From: Sphingobacterium cavernae | GTDB lineage: Bacteria > Bacteroidota > Bacteroidia > Sphingobacteriales > Sphingobacteriaceae | Reading direction: 5' to 3' | Length of the DNA: 64,000 nt | Assembly: GCF_008520265.1 (NCBI RefSeq) | Contig: NZ_VIQM01000009.1 | Location: forward strand, 31,500 to 95,499 | In this document: one piece after another, positions 35,501-44,247 of the stretch | Layout of the letters: each line of letters begins with the position of its first letter | Numbering within the stretch: the stretch's first letter is position 1 | Program-made: the position numbers and the translations under genes | The notes under the pieces: model-generated | What the model was told of the DNA's origin: nothing | The model's input: only the letters and a program-made list of their open reading frames with translations | Databases searched by the model: none

Positions 35501-37404
35501 TACGAGCTACTGCACATCTTTTTTGGTTTACGCTACCAACTGAAATTCGCCAAAAAATCGAAGCGTTAATTCATTCCACAGCTGGTGTGATAAAAGCTTT
35601 TCCAAATAGTAAACGCTATCAAAGTGCTGTGGATGAAATTGAAAAAGAATATCTCAATTGGAAAACAAATCTTGATGTTTTTGAAACATCTTCCAATCAG
35701 ATTTCAACTTATCTTTTCCAAACCATTTCTCAACACGGAAAAATGGTATTGAGTGAAAGCGCTGACCATCTGAAACAAGATTTTGTACGTGCACTGGAAA
35801 ACAAAAAATCATTAAAATCCTTACAAGACGATTTAGAAAACACACATTTCAGTCTGGAAGACAAATATCATCTGCTACTCAATTGGTTGCATGCATTCAT
35901 CGATGAAGATGCAAATTATGAAACCAATAGACCATTGGTTGAGGAAGCCGCAGTGGAATTACTTTTCCCAAAAGAAGCTTATCATTTGCATTTTGCCCAC
36001 GACACGACATCTTTAGAAGGATTAAAAGGTAATCATGCTGTTTTGGAAGAAGGCAAGTTGGCTATCCATTACCATGAATTTATGGATAAACTGAATACTT
36101 TCACAAATCATGACGTCCAACGCTTTAATTCTTTCGCGGCACTAAAAGAGCAATTGGTAAAATCTTATGAGAAAGAGTTAAAAATCCATGAGTTTGAACC
36201 GAAAGTATTAACTTCTTTTGTTCGTAATAAGTTGATTAACGAAGTTTATTTTCCTCTCATCGGAAACAATTTAGCGAAGCAATTGGGTGCAGCAGGAGAT
36301 AATAAACGTACTGCACGTATGAGTATGTTGTTGTTGATTTCTCCTCCAGGCTACGGTAAGACGACTTTGATGGAATACCTGGCGAAAACGATGGGTTTAC
36401 ATTTTGTAAAAGTCAATGGTCCTACCATTGGGCATTCTATTACCTCCATTGATCCCGTCGAAGCTAAAACTTCTGGTGAACGCGAAGAGTTGAAGAAAAT
36501 CAACCTTTCCTTTGAGATGGCAGACAATGTGATGCTGTATCTCGATGATATTCAACATTTGAATCCAGAATTTCTCCAGAAATTCATTTCATTAGCGGAT
36601 GGTCAGCGCAAAATAGATGGCATTTTTGATGGAGAAAGTAAGACGTATGACTTACGTGGCAAACGTTTTTGCATCGTGATGGCAGGAAATCCATACACAG
36701 AATCGGGTTCTAAGTTTCAAATTCCAGACATGTTAGCAAATCGTGCCGATGTGTACAACTTAGGTGATGTAATTGGCGATACCGAACATCTGTTTAACCT
36801 GAGTCTTATTGAAAATGCTGCTATTGAAAATCCTCATTTGGAGAAAATTGCAAGCAAATCGTTTAAAGATTTCTATGCGTTGATTGATTTTGTACAAAAC
36901 GCTTCTGAGCAGTTACCCAATTTAGAAGGTAATTATTTGAAGCAGGATATTGACAATTTCGTCGCGGTATTGAAGCATGTATTGAAGATTCGGGATGTTG
37001 TTATCAAAGTCAACAAGAACTACATTCAATCCGCAGCTATGCAAGATTCGTATCGTACAGAACCTTCATTCAAAATGCAAGGCTCGTATCGTAACATGAG
37101 CAAGTTGGTAACTCAAATTGTGCCCATGATGAATGAAAAGGAAATTGACGACGTGTTACGTGCACATTACGAAAGTGAATCACAAACTTTGACAGCTGAC
37201 ACGGAAAGTAATTTACTTAAATTAAAAGAATTGGCCAACTTAATAACTGCGGAAGAGCAAAATCGTTGGGAAGACATCAAAGCTATTTTCCGTAAAAACA
37301 ACAAACATGGTGGCTTAGGAAAAGACGATAAGGTCTTTGCACAGCTTTTGGAGTTTAACGAAAACCTCGAAGGAATTATTAAAGCAATAAAAGGAAATAA
37401 TTAA
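32557..37404 (+). CDS. Giant DUF3686 AAA ATPase
   Basis: This 1615-residue cytoplasmic protein has an N-terminal helical segment (about 15-50) and a large beta-rich region (about 60-450) of the DUF3686 type. Extended coiled coils follow (about 490-880), then an alpha region (about 880-1230) and a C-terminal AAA domain. Walker A is PPGYGKTT at 1263-1270 and Walker B is LYLDDIQHL around Asp1330-Asp1331. The family is labelled as a DNA-repair ATPase in databases, but the coiled coil and the PspA/flotillin context argue for a membrane-remodelling or disassembly machine. The reading is intact; the start is directly after a REP repeat. Confidence 0.85.
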   Translation: MTEDNKTTLHKGDTLDTGSYEIIRKRLLTQRDDLAKRVNELNSARKEVFNSTSFILKANQRITTENNCVARGIIALDNICIFGYNVHFGLRTEIKLEDVFSIYAFEDNHFNPLSLDLINDPNFITDYQNLYKYYRDSIFSKFRRTENFLYMIFQTSKNAEDRKAFKWLIKGDKLIYQDDRSIHEVKLPIQHEFSWTKTTLEDRRLGKFPHISILDKVFIEALHGDITFKIENNTDSGQGIYSEKVANTDQQLDDADYYFADLGNLIAVRVKPYQEDFRAYIFNQRTKEVVNIKSLNESAILLPDNQGIIFSNGYYLQNGTYKVFDNIFEDVSFLRRIASPNGEDFLYVFTQSETNTYILMSYNIIQQAVETPIICNGFTVFDDGSLIYFRTEAEATRHHQVQIWETPYMAILQENTERRDDPVYKVGNKQIVQAMAEVQEVVQLVNKEDSYEGLYEDILRKTNGILDSYFWINDPALKNLGEPLKQISEVANTAIDEFVKVQTLRKHALEVVENTHKKLENLVFQINSTTVEKLDQLVHQLADSRKLQGEIIDLKNVKYTDETQITKLSEQIEKIAVDLSDKTVAFLLKDEALLSYEERVIEQKKKVEEITKAFDAKEVEENNIAISSELELLIDILNSLKIEDATQTTKIIEKISLIFSSLNEVRAQLTRKLSSLRSKEAVAEFSAQLTLLEQSVTNYLELSTSADKVDEYYTKIVVQLEELDSKFSEFDDFALKIADKRDEIIKAFNARREQIVEQLNKRSSSLEQIGLRVLKNIENKSKTFNAREEILSFYASDLMINKIRELITELKFLNDVSKAENLENLLKKSQEDALRVLRDKTELYVDGDNIIALGKHKFTVNKQPLSLTLLRRNEELYYHLTGTSFYQKVKSEEILSFQDIWEQELVSENKAVYRAEYLAFKTFLASLDQETFSAEEFITQTVEQNYSENYIKGVHNYDALLIYQAIKTMDDKMELLRYSPKLRATAHLFWFTLPTEIRQKIEALIHSTAGVIKAFPNSKRYQSAVDEIEKEYLNWKTNLDVFETSSNQISTYLFQTISQHGKMVLSESADHLKQDFVRALENKKSLKSLQDDLENTHFSLEDKYHLLLNWLHAFIDEDANYETNRPLVEEAAVELLFPKEAYHLHFAHDTTSLEGLKGNHAVLEEGKLAIHYHEFMDKLNTFTNHDVQRFNSFAALKEQLVKSYEKELKIHEFEPKVLTSFVRNKLINEVYFPLIGNNLAKQLGAAGDNKRTARMSMLLLISPPGYGKTTLMEYLAKTMGLHFVKVNGPTIGHSITSIDPVEAKTSGEREELKKINLSFEMADNVMLYLDDIQHLNPEFLQKFISLADGQRKIDGIFDGESKTYDLRGKRFCIVMAGNPYTESGSKFQIPDMLANRADVYNLGDVIGDTEHLFNLSLIENAAIENPHLEKIASKSFKDFYALIDFVQNASEQLPNLEGNYLKQDIDNFVAVLKHVLKIRDVVIKVNKNYIQSAAMQDSYRTEPSFKMQGSYRNMSKLVTQIVPMMNEKEIDDVLRAHYESESQTLTADTESNLLKLKELANLITAEEQNRWEDIKAIFRKNNKHGGLGKDDKVFAQLLEFNENLEGIIKAIKGNN

Positions 37405-37433
37405 TTTGAAAATGAATCTATAAAACTGATATT

Positions 37434-37868
37434 ATGAAAAGAATAGCACTACTAACCACATTTCTTGTTGCATTATTTACATTAAGTTTTGCACAAGACA
37501 AACCATTAACTGGAATTTGGGAACTTAAAAAATCTAAAGATGGCCAAGGAAACCTTAATGAAATTCCTATTGGAGCGTATAAAATTTTTACAAATGATGG
37601 AAAATTTTTTAATATGCAATTAACCGCAGATGGTGCTGTTATTACCCACGAAGGTATATTTCAAATAGATGGTGCTGCTAAATACACTGAAAATGTTCTT
37701 GATAAAATAACTGGGTCATATATTGATGAGAAGCAAACAAACTTAACCTATAAGCTTTCTGAAGATGGCAATACCTTAACTTTGGAAGGAGTACTGAAAT
37801 TGGGGGATGGGAATTATACGTTTAATCTATATGAGGAATGGAAAAAAGTTTTAGTTTATAATCCGTAA
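37434..37868 (+). CDS. Secreted DUF4488/lipocalin-like protein
   Basis: The 144-residue protein has a signal peptide ending near LSFAQ. The mature region opens LTGIWELKKSKDGQGN and is beta-rich with repeated turns, a lipocalin-like pattern found in the DUF4488 family of Bacteroidetes. It follows the ATPase gene by 29 bases and may end the same transcript, but it may also be an independent gene. Ligand and role are unknown. Confidence 0.7.
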   Translation: MKRIALLTTFLVALFTLSFAQDKPLTGIWELKKSKDGQGNLNEIPIGAYKIFTNDGKFFNMQLTADGAVITHEGIFQIDGAAKYTENVLDKITGSYIDEKQTNLTYKLSEDGNTLTLEGVLKLGDGNYTFNLYEEWKKVLVYNP

Positions 37869-37885
37869 TCAACTCAACAATAATT

Positions 37886-37913
37886 AAGTCCAATTTATCA
37901 ATTGGACTTTTTC
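37886..37913. terminator. Shared terminator between convergent genes
   Basis: AAGTCCAATT (37886-37895) pairs with AATTGGACTT (37900-37909) around TATC, with T's after it on the plus strand. It lies directly after the folC stop codon on the other strand and can serve both. Confidence 0.75.
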
Positions 37914-39209
37914 TTATGTCATATGCTGCAATACCTCAGCGACCACAAAGTTAGAACCGCCAACAAAGATTAAATCACCTTGCATATACGCTTGTTTTGC
38001 ATCATTGAAAGCTTGAATAACAGAGCCTGAAACTTTCCCTGACAACCCATAGAACAACGCTTTTTCAGCCAGCTCGGCAGCTTCCATAGCACGTGGCATA
38101 TCTGGATTAGAAAAATAATAAATTGCGTCTTTTGGAAGATAAGGAAGCATATGATCCAAATCTTTGTCCTTCATCGCGCCAATTACTATATGCAGATTCT
38201 GATAAGAAACTTCACTAAGGTTTTTGATAACTTCTTTGATACCGTCTTCATTGTGTCCAGTATCACAAATAATCAATGGATCTATACTCAACGTTTGCCA
38301 ACGACCTTGGAATCCCGTTAGTTTTTGAACGTTTTCAAGCGCAAAACTTAAGTCTTCTTCCGAAATTACAAAACCTTTGTCTCGAATCTGATCAATGACG
38401 GCCAGCACACCAACAATGTTTTTAACTTGGTAAGATCCTGTCAAATCCAAATTATATTGCTTTGTATCGGAGTCTTTGCTGATTTGAATACGTTGGATTA
38501 ACGTATCCTTCTCTAATCGCACAGCTGTTATTTCTTGGTCAGCAAAGATAATTGGCGCATCTTCTAATTGAGCTTTTGCTTCAAATATCGGAGCTGTAAT
38601 CGCATTTGTTTCTGAAATAACAACTGGCGTATTAGCCTTGATAATCCCTGCCTTCTCCCCTGCTATTTCTTCTAAGGTATCACCCAACAAATTCATGTGA
38701 TCCATACCAATATTGGTAATCAAACAAACCTCAGGAGAAATGATATTCGTGCTGTCCAATCTTCCGCCTAACCCAACTTCGATAATAGCAATATCGACCT
38801 GCTCTTTGGCAAAATAATCGAAAGCCATCGCAACTGTTGCTTCAAAAAATGAAGGTTGAATTTCTTCAATTAAATCTTTTTGAGAATTAATGTAGTTAAT
38901 TACAAATTGCTCTGAAATTTGCTCTCCATTAATTCGGATTCGTTCCCTAAAATCCACCAAATGCGGTGAAGTATACAAACCCGTTTTATAACCTGCACTT
39001 ACCAAGATAGCAGCAAGCATATGCGAAGAAGAGCCTTTGCCGTTAGTTCCGGCAACATGAATAGTTTTAAATTTTTCTTGTGGATTTCCTAAGGTTTCAC
39101 AAAGCGCTATTGTACGATCTAAATCCTTCTTGTAGGCCGAAGCACCGTCACGAGTAAACATAGGTAATCGACTATATAAATAATCGATTACCTCTGTATA
39201 AGTATGCAT
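37914..39209 (-). CDS. folC: Bifunctional folylpolyglutamate/dihydrofolate synthase FolC
   Basis: FolC adds glutamate to dihydropteroate and further glutamates to folates, using ATP. The 431-residue protein has the Mur-ligase-type P-loop HVAGTNGKGSSSHMLAAIL near residues 50-68, the second ligase motif VGLGGRLDSTNI near 142 and a C-terminal glutamate-ligase domain. Length and motifs match FolC. It ends the TonB/ExbBD cluster, 10 bases after the tonB stop, so it is probably cotranscribed although its biochemistry is unrelated. Confidence 0.94.
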   Translation of the reverse strand: MHTYTEVIDYLYSRLPMFTRDGASAYKKDLDRTIALCETLGNPQEKFKTIHVAGTNGKGSSSHMLAAILVSAGYKTGLYTSPHLVDFRERIRINGEQISEQFVINYINSQKDLIEEIQPSFFEATVAMAFDYFAKEQVDIAIIEVGLGGRLDSTNIISPEVCLITNIGMDHMNLLGDTLEEIAGEKAGIIKANTPVVISETNAITAPIFEAKAQLEDAPIIFADQEITAVRLEKDTLIQRIQISKDSDTKQYNLDLTGSYQVKNIVGVLAVIDQIRDKGFVISEEDLSFALENVQKLTGFQGRWQTLSIDPLIICDTGHNEDGIKEVIKNLSEVSYQNLHIVIGAMKDKDLDHMLPYLPKDAIYYFSNPDMPRAMEAAELAEKALFYGLSGKVSGSVIQAFNDAKQAYMQGDLIFVGGSNFVVAEVLQHMT

Positions 39210-39219
39210 AAAACTTGAA

Positions 39220-40044
39220 TTATCTTACTTTGAAATTTATTGTAACGTGTACTACACGTCTTTCAGGCGCATTTGGAACGGTATTGAATTTTGCTTTGCG
39301 TAATTCTCTTTCCAACATACTATAAACAGTAGGTGATGAATAGGTTGTGCCTTTGACACCTGGTCTTACACTTACGATATTACCATTTCTATCCACAGTC
39401 AATTCACACACAACAACACCCGAAAATTGGCTTTTGTCATCAATATTAGGTCGTACAGCCCAATGTCTACTTGTCAATGAAATTGGCGTATTTCCGAAAC
39501 CTGAGCCACCTTCACCATAATTGGATGCTAAAGGATCACCTAATGCAGAACCTTGGTTACCAGCTCCGCCACCTTCGCCATCACCAGCACCTTGCCCATT
39601 ATTCTTTTTACCTTTATACAAGGCATTGGTATTCACTGTAGGTGTACTATTTTTTACTTCCTTCGTTGTTTCTGGCGCAGGATTTTTAACAGCCTTTTCA
39701 GTTTTTGTAACTGATGGCGCATCTTCCATATCCTGTGTTGCTACAGCTTTATCAGATACTTGCTGCGTAGGAGTCGGTGTAGGTGTTTCTGTCGGAACGA
39801 TGCGATCAGGTCTTACATTATTCGCATTTTCATCCATCGAAGGTTCTTCAATGCTCATATAATCGTCTCCTGTGCCCACATCCGATGTACCATAATTCAC
39901 CACAATTCCACCCATCCCATAATCTGGAATAGCAGGCTGTCCAAAGACTATAAAAAAGCCAATAGCAATCAAAATCGCCATGACAATGGATGAATAGCCA
40001 ATAGCTTTGGGTAAATTATTCTCTTCTTTTATATGATAATACAT
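39220..40044 (-). CDS. TonB-family energy transducer
   Basis: The 274-residue protein has one N-terminal membrane helix (about 16-36, IVMAILIAIGFFIVFGQPA). A periplasmic spacer rich in Pro, Thr and Lys follows (VPTETPTPTPTQ), with Gly-rich segments. A C-terminal TonB-like domain (about 195-274) contains VVCELTVDRNGNIVSVRPG. It couples the ExbB/ExbD motor to outer-membrane partners. It follows exbD and precedes folC. Confidence 0.88.
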   Translation of the reverse strand: MYYHIKEENNLPKAIGYSSIVMAILIAIGFFIVFGQPAIPDYGMGGIVVNYGTSDVGTGDDYMSIEEPSMDENANNVRPDRIVPTETPTPTPTQQVSDKAVATQDMEDAPSVTKTEKAVKNPAPETTKEVKNSTPTVNTNALYKGKKNNGQGAGDGEGGGAGNQGSALGDPLASNYGEGGSGFGNTPISLTSRHWAVRPNIDDKSQFSGVVVCELTVDRNGNIVSVRPGVKGTTYSSPTVYSMLERELRKAKFNTVPNAPERRVVHVTINFKVR

Positions 40045-40149
40045 TATTTTTAAATTAAAAAGTCTGAATTAAAAAGTCAAAAAACAATTAACTCTTTAAT
40101 TACGTATTACTTAGACTCAACGACTTTCAAATTGTCAAATTATCAATTT

Positions 40150-40557
40150 CTAATCCTTCTTTGGCTCTGTAGCTAATACCAATTTGATTTTCAAACGGTT
40201 TGCAACATCCATTACAGATATAACATTTTGGATCGGCACTGTACTATCCGCATAAAGCATGATGGTCACTTCCTCTCCTGTATTCATTTGCGCTTGCAAA
40301 GTTTGTTCTAATGCCTCATACGGCACTGTTTGCTTGTCCACATGATACGCCAAATCCGCAGTGATTGATACAGTAACAGTTTTCTTCGCTACAGATTGTT
40401 CGCCTGCACTGGATTTTGGCAATAATAATTTCACCACCTGAGGGTTTGCCACCGCCGAAGCCAACAAGAAGAATAACATCAAAAAGAACATGATGTCATT
40501 CAGCGCTGCTGTATGCACTTCTGCAGTCGGTTTACCTCTTCTATTTCTTATATTCAT
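40150..40557 (-). CDS. exbD: Biopolymer transport protein ExbD/TolR
   Basis: The 135-residue protein has one membrane helix (about 22-42, NDIMFFLMLFFLLASAVAN) with the conserved Asp at its start, preceded by a short cytoplasmic RNRRGKPTAE segment. The periplasmic domain follows. ExbD and ExbB form the proton-driven motor that powers TonB. It starts 29 bases after the exbB stop codon on the same strand. Confidence 0.92.
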   Translation of the reverse strand: MNIRNRRGKPTAEVHTAALNDIMFFLMLFFLLASAVANPQVVKLLLPKSSAGEQSVAKKTVTVSITADLAYHVDKQTVPYEALEQTLQAQMNTGEEVTIMLYADSTVPIQNVISVMDVANRLKIKLVLATEPKKD

Positions 40558-40586
40558 GGTCTATCCGATTTATAATAGGTCCTCGA

Positions 40587-41297
40587 TTAAACCCCTGGTT
40601 CGTCTAATAAATCAATAAATTCTACCGCTTCAGTTTCCATTTTTAGGATCAAGCGTTCTACCATCATATTCAAGATGTGGTAACCAATGTATGCCAAGAT
40701 ACCGATTGTCAAACCTGAAGCTGATGCAATCATTTTGACATAAAGACCACCAGAAACTGAACCAATATCAATACCACCTGCAATTTCTACCTCACGGAAA
40801 ATTTGGATAACCCCGAAAATCGTTCCAACGAAACCAAGCATCGGCGCAATACCTGCGATAATTCCTAATATATTGATGTTTTTCTCTAAACGCGAAACTT
40901 CTAATTTACCTGCATTCTCAATTGCACCCTCAATGTCTTTGATTGGACGACCGACACGAGTCAAACCTTTTTGCAACATACGCGCTAAAGCTGAATTGCT
41001 CGAACGACATACCGCAATAGCTGAATCCAATTTACCAGACAACACGTTGCTCTTAATCTGTGCCATCAAATTGCCATCTGTTTTTGATGCTTTACTAATT
41101 GTAATGTAACGCTCAATGAAAATCACTAATCCGATGAAAAATAATATTACGATTGGAATCATAATCCAACCACCCTTCATTAGTAATTGAATAAGATTTT
41201 GATCATCGACAGGTTGTGCGATAGCTATGGCCTGATTTGCTGCTGATGCTGCTTGATTCAAAGAATCTGTGACTAAGTTGTCTTGAATGAATGACAT
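40587..41297 (-). CDS. exbB: Biopolymer transport protein ExbB/TolQ
   Basis: The 236-residue protein has three membrane helices (about 46-66, 146-170 and 182-206) and the MotA/TolQ/ExbB pattern GIIAGIAPMLGFVGTIFGVI. It is the stator-like proton channel of the Ton motor with ExbD. Position 5' to exbD and tonB is the usual order. All key residues are present. Confidence 0.94.
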   Translation of the reverse strand: MSFIQDNLVTDSLNQAASAANQAIAIAQPVDDQNLIQLLMKGGWIMIPIVILFFIGLVIFIERYITISKASKTDGNLMAQIKSNVLSGKLDSAIAVCRSSNSALARMLQKGLTRVGRPIKDIEGAIENAGKLEVSRLEKNINILGIIAGIAPMLGFVGTIFGVIQIFREVEIAGGIDIGSVSGGLYVKMIASASGLTIGILAYIGYHILNMMVERLILKMETEAVEFIDLLDEPGV

Positions 41298-41340
41298 AAT
41301 ATGTAATACTATTTGTTTTATTGGTTTCTATTAATCTTAA

Positions 41341-42462
41341 TTATAATACTGTTGGCCAAGCGTCTGACTTGACATTTTTTTGCACATAACGTAATGCTGA
41401 ATCTCGGAGTTCTTTTGTTGGATATGTATCCCAAATTACTTTTTTACGATTTTTCTCCAAATTGGAAGGTAACGCACGTACATGCTTGAATCCCTTTTTG
41501 TGATATTCGGCTGCTTCCGCTTCCGCTTGTGCAAATTTTGGATGCGTTCCCACCACGATGGTGAACTTATGATTTATTGGTTCTACAACCTTGGGAGCAG
41601 ATTCCTCCACCTGAGTAACTAAAGAATCATTTGCCTGCAATGCAGTCGAATCAATTGAAGCTATACTGTTAGTGTCAATTACTGTAATCAGCGTATCTCC
41701 ATCTTGATCTAACGTATCAATCCCAAATTCCGTAAGATATTGATCTACATTATCCAATTTTTTCGTGATAATACTGTAATAATAAATACCACCCAACGTA
41801 ATCAATGCCAATGCAGCTATCAATACATATACTAATGTATTATTGCGTCTTGGTTTTTCATCTTCAAAATAATTATGATGATCAGCATAAGGTGTATTTG
41901 TTCTATATGCTGGAGCTTTTACTGAAGAAGAGTTATCAATTTGATGTACCTCCTGCAAAATCTTTTTATCTTTCTCGCTGATAGGCGAAATTTCTTCAGG
42001 AAATGATTCTACGGAGGTATTATCTATTTCATTATTAACGGCTAAATTATCTACTTCATCGAGCTCTTTTACATATGGATCTTCAATTGGTGAAAATTGA
42101 AAACCACTTAGATCAAATGGCTTGAATATATAAGAATGACCGTATGAAACAAGTTGACCCAATTCTTCAAGTGTGGCTTGCCCATCCGTATTGATACTAT
42201 CTATTAATATTTCTATTTCCCTTTGTATGAGAGTTTCTGCTTCAGATTTTTCTAGATGCTGACTTTGCTGTATATACAATGCAAAATCATAACCTTCTTG
42301 CACTTCATGTTCAAATTCGATATAACTTAAAGGAGGTAAGACAACTTTTCGCTTTGCATCAAAAGACGCCGATGTACGGGTACGTTTGAACGTTCCTAAT
42401 CCTTTCACAAAGACCATTGCATGTCTCCTGAGCAAAGAATAAATTTGCCTTCCTAAATTCAT
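41341..42462 (-). CDS. HU-like (CCDC81 type) protein with C-terminal SPOR domain
   Basis: This 373-residue protein combines three parts. The N-terminal region (about 1-130, GLGTFKRTRTSASFDAKRKV and a repeat-like second half) resembles the tandem HU-like domains of the bacterial CCDC81 family. A membrane helix follows at about 200-224, and a SPOR-type peptidoglycan-binding domain at about 297-373 (HKFTIVVGTHPKFAQAEAEA). HU-like domains would face the cytoplasm and the SPOR domain the periplasm. It lies between the beta-barrel gene and exbB. A link to septal peptidoglycan is inferred from SPOR proteins elsewhere. Confidence 0.8.
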   Translation of the reverse strand: MNLGRQIYSLLRRHAMVFVKGLGTFKRTRTSASFDAKRKVVLPPLSYIEFEHEVQEGYDFALYIQQSQHLEKSEAETLIQREIEILIDSINTDGQATLEELGQLVSYGHSYIFKPFDLSGFQFSPIEDPYVKELDEVDNLAVNNEIDNTSVESFPEEISPISEKDKKILQEVHQIDNSSSVKAPAYRTNTPYADHHNYFEDEKPRRNNTLVYVLIAALALITLGGIYYYSIITKKLDNVDQYLTEFGIDTLDQDGDTLITVIDTNSIASIDSTALQANDSLVTQVEESAPKVVEPINHKFTIVVGTHPKFAQAEAEAAEYHKKGFKHVRALPSNLEKNRKKVIWDTYPTKELRDSALRYVQKNVKSDAWPTVL

Positions 42463-42507
42463 ATAATTTAAACTATAATATGTGTTGCAAAGTTATAATC
42501 TTATTTG

Positions 42508-44229
42508 TTAAAATGAAAAATTAACTCCTCCTATCACATTGAAACCTAACTTAGGATAATATAAATAACGCTGATACTCTTTGTTAAAAATATTATTGGC
42601 TTTGATAAATATCCCTAAATTAGACGTGGCTTTATACTCAGCTCCGGCGTTTAAATCAAAAAACTCTGGCACTGACACTTTGCTATAAGAATTGTCAATA
42701 CGTGCAGGATTGGCGCTCAAATCATAATCATACGTAGCTGCCCATGAAGAACCATGAAACAAAGCTTCAGCATCAATATACAGTTTTTCTGAGATATTAA
42801 AGCGTGCATTGGAAGCTAAACGCAGATTTGGCGTGAACCAAGCTTCATCTTGTGTCGCTGTAGTATACCCATCAATATTAAGTCGTGCTCCTAAATTAAC
42901 TAATTGCGATAAACGTACGTTAATTTCTCCTTCAATACCGAAGTATTTTGCTTTGTCATCCTCGTTTCCATCATATACTAAATCGAAACGGAAAGGAGCT
43001 TCAGCATTGTTCAAAAATAATGGTAATCCTTCTATATTCTTGTAAATAACTTTCGCTTTGTAGCCGAATGTCGCACCTGCATTACCTTTGATACCACCAA
43101 AAATATGCAAACGATCAACCTGATTTTGGAATGTTTGATTTGGACCCAAATAAGGATTCAACTGCGTAAGTTGCTTATACGAAGCTTTTTGAACACCTCC
43201 ATTCAAACCACCAAACAAATGAATATAACCCGGCACTAAGGAGAAATCTACTTCAGCAGCAGGGAAAATATTAAATCTACTTTCGTCACCAAATTCGGAC
43301 ACGATATTACCACCTAATGTCAATGTATAGTTCGTCCCTTTGAAACTGATGTATGGATTGATCGTCGCAATCGAATTTTTGAATTTATCTAAATTAGCAC
43401 CTACACCGCCAATCGAATTGTAATCTAAAGCTACGTTAGCACCAATATTGAATGTACGAACGCGCTTATTTAAGTAACCCGACAATGCGATTGAATTTTC
43501 GCTTCCATCGAATTTATCCTTGTACGTATAAGCGTCTAATTTAGCAGAATAAGAAACAGCTTCTTCGTTAGCTGGATCAAAATTACTCGTTAATTCACCT
43601 GTAAAATAAATATCATTGAAAGCTTGCGCTTCTTTTGCTGGATTCAATGTGACACCCGATAAATCTACTGGAATTCCATAGAAACGTGTCGCAAATCTAT
43701 TATAACCAACTGTTCCGTCTACAGTAAAACCATCTAAAATACGACGTCCAAAAATTCCAACTTCCTGTCTAGAGAATTTTTGTTCTTCCAACGAACCTTT
43801 CTGATTTAAATGCTTCACAAAAGCACCAAAACGTAAATTTTCGTATTGTTCATTCGCTACATATGCCTCTCCAAGAATAGTTCCTAGGTTACCTACACCC
43901 AATTTCACATAGTTGGAGGTAATATCTTGAACTTTCGTGAACGGTAACTCTTGCACCGTTAGTTCCTTCAGACCTGTATTGATATCCAATTTTTTATCCG
44001 GGACATTCCCGTAAGTAAGCTTTTGCATATATGCACGCTTGTTGGTCATGTCTGGGCTACGACGAATCTTTACCGCATCAGCAAGAATAGGTTTGTAATC
44101 ACGGACTACATCAAAAGAATCAATCGTTACTGGTCTTTCGGGATCAACTTGTGCAGAGACTTGTTGCCCCAATCCTAATAACAATGCTACTATAGCATAA
44201 TTCTTAAATACTGTTTTATGCAATTTCAT
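42508..44229 (-). CDS. TonB-receptor-like outer-membrane beta-barrel, no plug
   Basis: The 573-residue protein has a signal peptide ending near QQVSAQ. A short N-terminal stretch with VTIDSFDVVRDYKPILADA is followed directly by barrel strands; the usual plug domain of TonB-dependent receptors is not evident. The C-terminus ends in an aromatic barrel strand (NIFNKEYQRYLYYPKLGF...GGVNFSF) as in TonB receptors. Position next to a TPR protein, exbBD and tonB suggests a dedicated partner. No substrate is indicated. Confidence 0.8.
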   Translation of the reverse strand: MKLHKTVFKNYAIVALLLGLGQQVSAQVDPERPVTIDSFDVVRDYKPILADAVKIRRSPDMTNKRAYMQKLTYGNVPDKKLDINTGLKELTVQELPFTKVQDITSNYVKLGVGNLGTILGEAYVANEQYENLRFGAFVKHLNQKGSLEEQKFSRQEVGIFGRRILDGFTVDGTVGYNRFATRFYGIPVDLSGVTLNPAKEAQAFNDIYFTGELTSNFDPANEEAVSYSAKLDAYTYKDKFDGSENSIALSGYLNKRVRTFNIGANVALDYNSIGGVGANLDKFKNSIATINPYISFKGTNYTLTLGGNIVSEFGDESRFNIFPAAEVDFSLVPGYIHLFGGLNGGVQKASYKQLTQLNPYLGPNQTFQNQVDRLHIFGGIKGNAGATFGYKAKVIYKNIEGLPLFLNNAEAPFRFDLVYDGNEDDKAKYFGIEGEINVRLSQLVNLGARLNIDGYTTATQDEAWFTPNLRLASNARFNISEKLYIDAEALFHGSSWAATYDYDLSANPARIDNSYSKVSVPEFFDLNAGAEYKATSNLGIFIKANNIFNKEYQRYLYYPKLGFNVIGGVNFSF

Positions 44230-44247
44230 CTTATTTCCTATTTCTTG

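Noticed and set aside
39521..39862. A plus-strand frame of 113 codons with Pro/Ser-rich start
   Set aside because: It is antisense to the Pro/Thr-rich spacer of the TonB gene, which explains it.
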